From Spirochaetaceae bacterium (GTDB taxonomy: Bacteria; Spirochaetota; Spirochaetia; Treponematales; Breznakiellaceae), in the NCBI GenBank assembly GCA_031265535.1, contig JAISCO010000237.1, positions 1-7,531 on the forward strand: 7,531 nucleotides of DNA, in the 5' to 3' direction. The notes under the pieces are model-generated. The model was not told where the DNA came from, did no database searches, and saw only the letters and a list, made by a program, of their open reading frames with translations. Positions within the stretch are counted from its first letter, which is position 1. Every line of letters begins with the position of its first letter. The translations under genes were made by a program, and so were the position numbers. Below, piece after piece: positions 1-4,720 of this stretch.

Positions 1-818
1 AGAAGTATTTCACGCGCGGCAATCACTTCACGCTCCATCGTGTCCGACAGCGACACCCGCACCGTATCGCCTATGCCGTCCGACAGCAGCGAGTAAAGCG
101 CCGCCGTGTTTCGCACCACGCCGGCAATGAGCGGACCGGCTTCCGTAACGCCTATATGCAGCGGGACATCGTGCCTTGCCGCAAAGACCCGCGCCGCCGC
201 TATTGTCTTGCTTACCGATGAAATTTTCATCGAAACAAGCGCATTGCTAAAACCGGCCTCGTCAAACAGGGCAAGTTCCCGCTCGGCGGCGCGGACAATC
301 GCCTCTTCATGGTTAAGCCTTCCCGCCGCAAGCTCGTCCCGCAAGTCATGCGGCAGGCTTCCCCCGTTCACCCCTATACGGATAGCCGCGCCCCTATCAC
401 GCGCCTTGGCAATCACTTTCAGAGACCTGTCCTTTCCCCCGATGTTTCCCGGATTTATCCGTATCTTGGCCACCGGAAAGTCAAGAACCCGCAGCGCCGT
501 TTTATAATCAAAATGTATGTCGGCAACGAGCGGCATGGAACACATTGTGGATAAACGCCCCAATGTTTCGGCGTCTTCAATGCCGGGGACGGCAAAACGC
601 AAAATGCCGCAGCCCAGCGCGGAAAGAGCTTCAATACGCCGTAAAGTCTCTGCGCCGCGCTTTCCCGAAAGACACTCCGGCGTCAAAGCTTCCTTCCACA
701 TCGTCTGTATCAGCACGGGAGCGCCGCCGCCAATCAAAACCTCTTTCACGCCGCCTGAGCCGCCTATCATAACTTGTCTGGTTTTTGTACGTGTGTCCGC
801 GCGGCGCAAAGTTTCCAT
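1..818 (-). CDS. ispG: 4-hydroxy-3-methylbut-2-enyl diphosphate synthase IspG (GcpE), 3' end cut by window edge
   Basis: Partial gene: 272 codons are open from the ATG at 816-818 to the window edge. IspG is the iron-sulphur enzyme that reductively converts MEcPP to HMBPP in the cytosolic MEP isoprenoid pathway. Visible motifs are GGGAPVLIQTM (about residues 30-40), LRFAVPG (73-79), PLVADIHFDYKTAL (96-109), KIRINPGNIGG (118-128), IRIGVNGGSLP (146-156), PLHIGVTEAGP (219-229) and DGIGDTVRVSLSDT (247-260). These cover the TIM-barrel domain in normal order. The cysteine and glutamate ligands of the 4Fe-4S cluster lie in the part beyond the window, so intactness cannot be judged. An in-frame TAG two codons upstream fixes the ATG as the earliest possible start. 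A GGAAG about 13 bases upstream is the only ribosome-site candidate. It follows argD by 18 bases on the same strand, so co-transcription is likely. The IQTMWKE variant of the usual VQSMTNT-type segment fits treponemes from memory. Confidence 0.95.
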   Translation of the reverse strand, partial: METLRRADTRTKTRQVMIGGSGGVKEVLIGGGAPVLIQTMWKEALTPECLSGKRGAETLRRIEALSALGCGILRFAVPGIEDAETLGRLSTMCSMPLVADIHFDYKTALRVLDFPVAKIRINPGNIGGKDRSLKVIAKARDRGAAIRIGVNGGSLPHDLRDELAAGRLNHEEAIVRAAERELALFDEAGFSNALVSMKISSVSKTIAAARVFAARHDVPLHIGVTEAGPLIAGVVRNTAALYSLLSDGIGDTVRVSLSDTMEREVIAAREIL

Positions 819-836
819 AAGCTAAGCCGTCTTCCG

Positions 837-1991
837 CTAACTTTTTAACACGCTGTTCAAAATATCTAAACCTTCGTCAATCTGGTCGTTGCTGATTATG
901 TAAGGCGGCAGGAAACGAAGCGTCCGCGGGCCGCCGGCAGTAAGCGCCAGCAGTCCGTTGTCAAGAAGTTTTTCAAGAACAGGCCATGCGTCCACGTTCA
1001 AATCCGCGGCGAGTATCAGACCCCTGCCGCGGACCGCCGTAATTTTAGGTTTCAGCGCCTCAAGTTTTTGTTTAAAATAAGCGCCTTTTTCAGCGATTCC
1101 GCTTAAAAAGGCGGCGTTGTCCACCACATCAAGCACCGCCGTGCCGCAGGCCGCCGCAAGCGGGTTTGCGCCAAATGTGCTGCCGTGGTCGCCCACTCCA
1201 AGCACATCACACGTCTTCTCTCCGGCAAGCGCCGCGCCGACAGGCAGTCCGCCGGCAAGTCCTTTGGCCAGCGTTACCACATCGGCTTTAACGCCGTAAT
1301 GTTCAAACGCAAAAAAATTTCCTGTGCGTCCAAGCCCGCATTGGATCTCGTCAAACATGAGCAGAATATCTTTTTTAGCGCAAATTTCCGCCGCCGCCGC
1401 GATAAATTCCGCGCTCTGGGGAATAACGCCGCTTTCACCCTGAACCGCCTCCATAAACAAAGCGCAGACCGAACTGTCAAGCGTGGTTTTCAGCTCTTCA
1501 ATGTTACCGCCTTCAATAAAACGAAAGCCTGCCGTGAATGGTCCAAAATCTTTATGAAGACGATCCTGCCCGGTCGCCGACAGTGTTGTAATGGTCCTGC
1601 CGTGAAAACTCCCTTTAAGCGTAACAATCGTATGTCTGCCTTCGCCGTATTTTACAAGCGAGTATTTACGGGCAATTTTGCAGGCGCACTCATTGGCTTC
1701 CGCGCCGGAATTGCAAAGAAAAACCTTTTTCATCCTGGCCGCCGCGGTCAGTTTTCGCGCAAACGCCTCCGCCGTATCACACTGATAATAGTTTGAAACG
1801 TGAAAAAGTTTTTTTGCCTGCGCGTCAAGCGCCGCAAGCAGCGCGGGATGCCGGTGGCCCAAGCAGTTTACCGCTATGCCGGAACTGAAATCCAAATAGC
1901 GTTTTCCATTTACATCAAAAAGATAACAGCCGCCGCCCGATGCGAATGTTACCGGCAAACGGTGGTACGTGTTCATAAAAACATCACTCAT
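837..1991 (-). CDS. argD: Acetylornithine aminotransferase ArgD (class III PLP aminotransferase)
   Basis: A complete 384-residue protein of normal family length. ArgD is a cytosolic PLP enzyme that transaminates N-acetylglutamate semialdehyde with glutamate to give N-acetylornithine in arginine synthesis; some homologues also act in lysine synthesis. Class III fold-type I hallmarks are in order: FSSGIAVNCLGHRHP (35-49), the phosphate loop NSGAEAN (94-100), SFHGRT (128-133), FDEIQCGLGRTG (213-224) with D214 for the pyridine nitrogen, TLAKGLAGGLP with the Schiff-base lysine K243, STFGANP (271-277) and TLRFLPP (357-363). The start has a good AAGGAG about 6 bases upstream. It lies 30 bases after the small membrane-protein gene and 18 bases before ispG, so it sits inside a co-directional run. 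A 14-base C run lies 45 bases upstream of the start. Ornithine or succinylornithine aminotransferase is an alternative, but argH in the same window favours ArgD. Confidence 0.93.
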   Translation of the reverse strand: MSDVFMNTYHRLPVTFASGGGCYLFDVNGKRYLDFSSGIAVNCLGHRHPALLAALDAQAKKLFHVSNYYQCDTAEAFARKLTAAARMKKVFLCNSGAEANECACKIARKYSLVKYGEGRHTIVTLKGSFHGRTITTLSATGQDRLHKDFGPFTAGFRFIEGGNIEELKTTLDSSVCALFMEAVQGESGVIPQSAEFIAAAAEICAKKDILLMFDEIQCGLGRTGNFFAFEHYGVKADVVTLAKGLAGGLPVGAALAGEKTCDVLGVGDHGSTFGANPLAAACGTAVLDVVDNAAFLSGIAEKGAYFKQKLEALKPKITAVRGRGLILAADLNVDAWPVLEKLLDNGLLALTAGGPRTLRFLPPYIISNDQIDEGLDILNSVLKS

Positions 1992-2021
1992 ATATGCTCC
2001 TTAATTTCTTATATTACGGCG

Positions 2022-2366
2022 TCATTGTCCGGTTGTGGGGGGGGGGGGGGCTTGCTCTTTAGCGGCTTTATCAGTATTTTCCGGCAAAGATTTTTTCTTT
2101 TTAAATGAAAATGCGGAGTCAAAGTATTTATCCATATTAACATTCACCAGAAAGCGTTTTAACAGTACGCGGTATAATGTAAAAGATAAAAATATTGATA
2201 TAAGAAAAATTACCGGCAGGCAGAATACGATATAATTGTCGCTGATAAACGGTTTTATAAATACAAAAAACATCAAAAACATAAGAATAAATATCAATAC
2301 TGTCAGGATGATATTAAAACCGGTCGCCGCTATAATAAAAATAATGGTGTTTCCGCGTTTTGTCAT
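2022..2366 (-). CDS. Small two-helix inner-membrane protein of unknown function, C-terminal poly-proline tail
   Basis: A 114-residue protein that I cannot name. Two strongly hydrophobic segments are visible, about residues 8-37 (IIFIIAATGFNIILTVLIFI and following) and about 45-65 (YIVFCLPVIFLISIFLSFTL). They are followed by a basic, soluble tail with FSFKKKKS near residue 90 and a Pro4-Thr-Thr-Gly-Gln end. Two positive residues at the N-terminus and a lysine-rich tail suggest both ends are cytoplasmic. The ATG overlaps the lspA stop (ATGA), so translation is probably coupled to lspA; I recall unnamed proteins of this shape downstream of lspA in other treponemes. A run of 14 C encodes the Pro4 tract near the 3' end. 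The gene is visibly more AT-rich than argD or argH, as expected for membrane segments. Operon position suggests an envelope role, but that is only inference. Confidence 0.75.
   Translation of the reverse strand: MTKRGNTIIFIIAATGFNIILTVLIFILMFLMFFVFIKPFISDNYIVFCLPVIFLISIFLSFTLYRVLLKRFLVNVNMDKYFDSAFSFKKKKSLPENTDKAAKEQAPPPPTTGQ
2037..2050. repeat. Homopolymer of 14 G (14 C in the coding strand)
   Basis: An uninterrupted run of 14 G on the plus strand. It encodes the Pro4 stretch seven to eleven codons from the end of the small membrane-protein gene and lies 45 bases upstream of the argD start. Runs of this length slip readily. Loss of one C would end the protein as ...PPPPQPDNDAVI, and gain of one C would end it as ...PPPPHNRTMTP, so only the tail changes. 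The length may also be uncertain because of sequencing error. Confidence 0.95.
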
Positions 2367-2902
2367 ACTTTTCCGCCTTTTTTGTCATTTTCAGGTGTAA
2401 GAAACAGAGAAATCAGCCATATCAAAACGCAGACTACAACGGAAGAATCCGCGATGTTAAATGTCGGCCAGCGTTCAAAGCCCAGTATTCCAAAGAATTT
2501 AACGCTGATAAAATCCACTACGCCGTCAGGACGAAAAATCCGGTCAAGCAGGTTTCCAATGCCGCCGCCTATGATTCCGGCAATGGCCCAGCGTTGTACG
2601 TTTGTAAAGTCGTTGGACTTCCAGTAAAAAAAACATAAAAAGCCTAAAACAAAAAGCGGCAGTATAATAAACAGCGCGGGACGCACAGCATCAGGCAGTC
2701 CGTTCCCCAAACTGAACGCTATGGCTCTGTTGCGTACGTGATATATGCGCAATAAATCATTGTTAAAAACATCTGCTATCATCGTTCCAATTTTCCAGTT
2801 GTTCGCTATATAAAATTTTGTTATTTGATCAAGTAAAATAATCAAAATTGTTAGTGAAAACGGCGCGGCTTTTTTCAAAAAAGTTGTGTTATTTGCGGGC
2901 AT
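2363..2902 (-). CDS. lspA: Lipoprotein signal peptidase LspA (signal peptidase II)
   Basis: A 179-residue inner-membrane aspartyl protease that cleaves the signal peptide of prolipoproteins after diacylglyceryl addition at the lipobox cysteine. Four hydrophobic segments are visible at about 13-32, 73-93, 104-119 and 152-168. Catalytic aspartates of the A8 family are D130 in GVVDFIS and D152 in FNIADSSV; LDQITK (24-29), HVRN (55-58), AFSLGNG (62-68) and GGGIGNLLDR (112-121) match the other conserved blocks. Start choice: the frame stays open to an ATG at 2935, but that lies inside the Nif3 gene. The ATG at 2900-2902 has a strong AGGAGAG five bases upstream and gives the usual N-terminus, so I use it. 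It follows the Nif3-like gene by 10 bases and overlaps the next gene by an ATGA. The usual NTGAAFS-like motif reads NRAIAFS here. Confidence 0.95.
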   Translation of the reverse strand: MPANNTTFLKKAAPFSLTILIILLDQITKFYIANNWKIGTMIADVFNNDLLRIYHVRNRAIAFSLGNGLPDAVRPALFIILPLFVLGFLCFFYWKSNDFTNVQRWAIAGIIGGGIGNLLDRIFRPDGVVDFISVKFFGILGFERWPTFNIADSSVVVCVLIWLISLFLTPENDKKGGKV

Positions 2903-2907
2903 TTTTT

Positions 2908-2914
2908 CTCTCCT
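2908..2914 (-). promoter_or_regulatory. Ribosome binding site of lspA
   Basis: AGGAGAG on the minus strand, five A bases before the ATG at 2902. It overlaps the stop codon of the upstream Nif3-like gene, which suggests translational coupling. It decides the lspA start in favour of 2902 over the upstream in-frame ATG at 2935. Confidence 0.85.
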
Positions 2915-3686
2915 ATAGGCCGGTAGGCACGTCAATAAATTCTGTATCTATGTTTAATTCGGCTTTGCAGCGTTCCATTAGTTTGCGCACGCCCCATACT
3001 TCGGTGGCATAGTGTCCGCCGGCAATCATGTTGAGTCCGCCTTCAAGCGCGGTATGGTATATTGAATGGGCGCTCTCGCCGGTAACGTACAGGTCGATGC
3101 CTTCTTCTATGGCTTGCTCCGCTTCCATGGCCGCGCCGCCGGAAATTACCGCGCATGTCCGGTTTTCTTCTTTGCCGAAAGGGTAGAGCGCGGTTGGCGG
3201 CGCGTCGTTAAAGCTGATACGCCGCGCCGCTTCGTCTATGGTGAGCGGTTCGCTAAGCCGCCCCTTGAAGCCTATTTTTACTCCGTGATATAAACCAAAG
3301 GCTTGTTTGTTTTCAATGCCAAGCAGCGCCGCCAAAACAGCGTTGTTCCCTACTTCTTCGTGCGCGTCCAGCGGCAAATGCGCGGCATATAGAGCTATGT
3401 TATTTTTAAGCAAATAGTTCAGCCGCTCTCTTAAAACGCCTTCAACTCTTGATGGAGCGCCCCAGAAAAGGCCGTGGTGAACAAAAATCATTCCCGCACC
3501 GCACCGTTCCGCCCGTTTGAATGTTTCCAGACAGGCGTCTACCGCGAACGCTATTTTTTTCACGCCTGAGCCGTCATTGCCGGCCTGTATGCCGTTCAGT
3601 GAAATGTCAAAGCTGCTAAAATTGTCCAATTTTAGCAGCTTACGAAAAAACTCATCAAGTTCTTGTATTTTCATGGGTATAAGCAT
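2913..3686 (-). CDS. Nif3-like dinuclear metal centre protein (YbgI/DUF34 family)
   Basis: A 257-residue protein of the Nif3/YbgI family, which forms toroidal hexamers with two metal ions per subunit. It is often annotated as GTP cyclohydrolase I type 2-like, and its true role is unsettled. Metal-site residues are visible: H70-H71 in FVHHGLFWG, D107 in AAHLPLDAH, and H225 and E229 in GGHYATE. SLNGIQ (29-34), IAFAVDA (45-51) and LYVTGESAH (199-207) match other conserved blocks. The length fits the short bacterial form without the inserted middle domain. The start may be the ATG at 3686 or the fifth codon at 3674; neither has a clear Shine-Dalgarno. The gene begins 33 bases after tRNA-Met with no hairpin between them, so read-through from the tRNA promoter is plausible. 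A perfect 14-bp inverted repeat lies within codons 16-26. Confidence 0.9.
   Translation of the reverse strand: MLIPMKIQELDEFFRKLLKLDNFSSFDISLNGIQAGNDGSGVKKIAFAVDACLETFKRAERCGAGMIFVHHGLFWGAPSRVEGVLRERLNYLLKNNIALYAAHLPLDAHEEVGNNAVLAALLGIENKQAFGLYHGVKIGFKGRLSEPLTIDEAARRISFNDAPPTALYPFGKEENRTCAVISGGAAMEAEQAIEEGIDLYVTGESAHSIYHTALEGGLNMIAGGHYATEVWGVRKLMERCKAELNIDTEFIDVPTGL
3610..3641. repeat. Perfect 14-bp inverted repeat inside the Nif3-like gene
   Basis: The arms 3610-3623 and 3628-3641 are perfect reverse complements around a 4-base centre (GTCC on the plus strand). The arms read AAGCTGCTAAAATT. In the protein this encodes KLLKLDNFSSF (residues 16-26). It lies 45 to 76 bases downstream of the start codon, so the mRNA would fold a strong hairpin early in the gene. 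No long U run follows, so it is not a standard terminator. Confidence 0.9.
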
Positions 3687-3719
3687 ACATCAGGGCTTAA
3701 AAAAATAGAAGGCACAAAA

Positions 3720-3792
3720 TAGCGGCGATTGGGCTTGAACCAATGACCTAACGGATATGAGCCGTGTGCTCTGCCAACTGAGCTACGCCGCC
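3720..3792 (-). tRNA. tRNA-Met (anticodon CAT), elongator type
   Basis: A 73-base cloverleaf fits on the minus strand. The acceptor arm is GGCGGCG with CGCCGCT (G1 pairs with T72 as a wobble). The D arm is GCTC/GAGC with loop AGTTGGCA. The anticodon loop is CTCATAT, so the anticodon is CAT, and the T arm is ATTGG/CCAAT with loop TTCAAGC. The discriminator is A73, and no CCA is encoded. The base pair 27-43 is a C-T mismatch. The start GGC..CGTAGCTCAGTTGG and the AGAGCACA segment resemble the E. coli elongator tRNA-Met rather than tRNA-Ile2. The initiator's three stacked G-C pairs in the anticodon stem and its 1-72 mismatch are absent. Confidence 0.93.
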
Positions 3793-3802
3793 ATGCCTTT
3801 CT

Positions 3803-3832
3803 ATCCTACGCCGCCCCTTCCCTCTTTGTCAA
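3803..3832 (-). promoter_or_regulatory. Predicted promoter of tRNA-Met (and possibly of nif3-lspA-argD-ispG)
   Basis: On the minus strand a perfect -35 TTGACA (3827-3832) is followed after 18 bases by TAGGAT (3803-3808) as the -10. Ten bases separate the -10 from the first tRNA base, so transcription would start a few bases upstream of the mature 5' end. The -35 shares its last bases with the palindrome that begins the neighbouring repeat. No terminator is seen between the tRNA and the next gene, only a run of seven T without a hairpin. Confidence 0.65.
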
Positions 3833-3923
3833 CCCGCCAGCGGGTTTTCATGCGCTCCGCGCTAACATACCCAAAACGGCCTTCACTTCGTGCCTTCAGG
3901 TCCGCGAATAGCGCTTGCATACG
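3833..3923 (-). repeat. Dispersed palindromic repeat, copy A (core 3833-3871)
   Basis: Read on the minus strand, the 39-base core starts GGTATGTTAGCGCGGAGCGC, then ATGAAAAC, and ends CCCGCTGGCGGG, a short palindrome. It matches copy D (4682-4720) at all but a couple of bases, in the opposite orientation. The 52 bases on the far side (3872-3923, with GAAGGCACGAAGTGAAGGCC) align more loosely with 4627-4681, so the full unit may be about 90 bases. It lies between tRNA-Met and the toxin-like gene, in a stretch with no convincing gene. Confidence 0.8.
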
Positions 3924-3925
3924 CG

Positions 3926-3974
3926 CCCGCCAGCCATTTGCCATGGAGGCACATGCGCTCCGCGCTAGCGTACC
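3926..3974 (-). repeat. Dispersed palindromic repeat, copy B (longer variant)
   Basis: Read on the minus strand, it begins GGTACGCTAGCGCGGAGCGC and ends GGCTGGCGGG. The AGCGCGGAGCGCATG block is identical to copy A, but about 10 extra bases separate it from the GGCGGG end. It is in the same orientation as copy A and directly next to it, so the two form a tandem pair. Confidence 0.7.
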
Positions 3975-3989
3975 GAAAGTCGCTCCGCC

Positions 3990-4021
3990 CCCGCCATCGC
4001 AAACTTGTTTGCGATGGCGGG
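3990..4021. repeat. Perfect 15-bp GC-rich inverted repeat
   Basis: Arms 3990-4004 (CCCGCCATCGCAAAC) and 4007-4021 are perfect reverse complements around TT. The outer GGCGGG end resembles the palindromic end of the neighbouring repeats. Neither strand has a T run after the stem, so it is not a standard intrinsic terminator, although it lies between tRNA-Met and a divergent plus-strand gene. Confidence 0.9.
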
Positions 4022-4063
4022 AATACGCTAACGCGGAACGTATGTAAACCCACTGCTGGCTGG
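4022..4063 (+). repeat. Dispersed palindromic repeat, copy C (diverged)
   Basis: On the plus strand AATACGCTAACGCGGAACG, then TATGTAAACCCACTGCTGG, follows the order of the core (GGTAYGYTAGCGCGGAGCGC, AYGTAAACCC, GCTGG) with several changes. It points the opposite way to copies A and B, so the A-B-hairpin-C block is itself roughly an inverted arrangement centred near 4005. Confidence 0.6.
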
Positions 4064-4075
4064 CAATGTGCGCTC

Positions 4076-4105
4076 TTGCTTTTCAGCATGGAGTGGTAAT
4101 ACAAT
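4076..4105 (+). promoter_or_regulatory. Predicted promoter of the toxin-like gene, near-leaderless
   Basis: TTGCTT (4076-4081), an 18-base spacer and TACAAT (4100-4105). The start codon is at 4113, only seven bases after the -10, so the mRNA would begin at or just before the ATG. This agrees with the lack of any Shine-Dalgarno sequence there. Confidence 0.45.
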
Positions 4106-4112
4106 CTAAATC

Positions 4113-4481
4113 ATGGATGAAGAATTTATCTTCAAGCCCGCCGCTTTTAAACATGGTATTTTGGAAGCGGACATTCGTAAAGCCTTTGAACAACGTATAT
4201 TTGATCATGCCATGCCCGGCGAGGAGTACAAAAATCTCCTTATCGGACTTGATCGTAGTGGCAATCCGCTCGAAATTCTGTACAATGTGTATATGACCGA
4301 CCATGAAGCCGAATATTGGGATGACTATTATACCAAAAACACTATTATGCCGGATTTAAATAAACCGGGTCATTTTGCGCTTAAATACGGTATGCCGGTA
4401 AAACTTGACACTGAAACCGGCCGTGCGGGCGCCGCTCATACCAAAACCGCCCAAACTCCGCATACAGCGATTAACAGTTAA
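4113..4481 (+). CDS. Toxin-antitoxin-like protein: toxin-type N-terminus joined in frame to antitoxin-type sequence
   Basis: A 122-residue protein, the only complete plus-strand gene in the window. Residues 5-59 (AFKHGILEADIRKAFEQRIF, then IGLDRSGNPLEILYNV) follow the pattern of small BrnT-like or related toxin proteins: a KHGI..AD..KAF helix and an IG.D..GN.LE strand pair. The toxin C-terminal part is missing. Instead, a methionine at residue 61 opens MTDHEAEYWDDYYTKN, then LNKPGHFALKYGMPVKLD. This resembles, from memory, the N-terminus of antitoxins that follow such toxins in treponemes. The tail (101-122) does not look like a regular antitoxin C-terminus. Read together, this could be a deletion fusion of an adjacent toxin-antitoxin pair, or a genuine single-chain protein. 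It sits among repeats, opposite in direction to argH. Family assignment is from memory and uncertain. Confidence 0.55.
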   Translation: MDEEFIFKPAAFKHGILEADIRKAFEQRIFDHAMPGEEYKNLLIGLDRSGNPLEILYNVYMTDHEAEYWDDYYTKNTIMPDLNKPGHFALKYGMPVKLDTETGRAGAAHTKTAQTPHTAINS

Positions 4482-4521
4482 GGTAAGAAGAGGTAAGAAG
4501 TAAGAGGTAAGAGGTAAAAAG
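4481..4521 (+). repeat. Purine-rich imperfect tandem repeat (AGGTAAGAAG-type)
   Basis: Two exact copies of AGGTAAGAAG (4481-4500) are followed by TAAG, AGGTAAG and AGGTAAAAAGG. Nearly all bases are purines except regularly spaced T. TAA occurs in all three frames, so any read-through of the toxin-like gene ends here. Beyond it, 4522-4569 holds nothing I recognise except a GAGGAGAGG ribosome-site candidate just before 4570. Confidence 0.75.
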
Positions 4522-4569
4522 GAAGAGTGTCGCGTCCTGGTTTAAAGTTGTCATATGAGGAGAGGAAAA

Positions 4570-4638
4570 ATGAAAGATGTGGTAAGCAGCGAGGCATTTA
4601 AGCTGAGGTTGGCGGGTGCTGTCAGCCGCGTATGCTAA
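4570..4638 (+). CDS. 22-codon ORF with strong ribosome site, probably a gene remnant cut by a repeat
   Basis: The ATG at 4570 is preceded by GAGGAGAGG with good spacing. It encodes MKDVVSSEAFKLRLAGAVSR followed by VC and a stop. The last codons (CGTATGC, then TAA) lie in the left end of repeat copy D, so the original gene may have been longer and interrupted by the repeat. I do not recognise the protein. It lies 88 bases after the toxin-like gene on the same strand and could be what is left of a partner gene. It could also be a chance ORF. Confidence 0.3.
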   Translation: MKDVVSSEAFKLRLAGAVSRVC

Positions 4639-4720
4639 CCGCTTTTATCAGATCCGACGGCACGGAACAAAGCCCGCTATCGGTATGTTAGCGCGGAGCG
4701 CACGTAAACCCGCTGGCGGG
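4627..4720 (+). repeat. Dispersed palindromic repeat, copy D (core 4682-4720), overlapping the 3' end of argH
   Basis: The core starts GGTATGTTAGCGCGGAGCGC, then ACGTAAAC, and ends CCCGCTGGCGGG. It is nearly identical to copy A in the opposite orientation. The left part (4627-4681) is loosely similar to the outer part of copy A. The minus-strand argH stop codon (4688-4690) is formed by the GTTAGC of the repeat core. Confidence 0.8.

Noticed and set aside
106..825. Several plus-strand open frames over the left end
   Set aside because: All are antisense shadows of ispG, whose translation is conserved along its whole visible length.
1185..1796. Long open frame (203 residues) on the plus strand opposite argD
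   Set aside because: It lies wholly antisense to a clearly conserved aminotransferase, has no recognisable domain, and is the kind of open frame expected in GC-rich coding sequence.
2903..2935. Upstream ATG that would extend LspA by 11 residues
   Set aside because: It lies inside the Nif3-like gene and lacks a ribosome site, whereas the ATG at 2902 has AGGAGAG at ideal spacing.
3720..3792. Initiator tRNA-fMet or tRNA-Ile2 (CAT)
   Set aside because: The initiator's 1-72 mismatch and GGG/CCC anticodon stem are absent, and the body resembles elongator tRNA-Met more than tRNA-Ile2. Ile2 cannot be fully excluded without a classifier.
3831..3974. CRISPR array, suggested by repeated GC-rich units
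   Set aside because: Units differ in length and sequence, the spacing is irregular, copies occur in both orientations, and no cas genes are present.
3990..4021. Intrinsic terminator
   Set aside because: The stem is strong but neither strand has a following T run, and no gene ends close to it.
3883..4104. Minus-strand open frame of 73 residues
   Set aside because: It is made of the palindromic repeats and the 15-bp hairpin. It has no ribosome site and no protein-like pattern.
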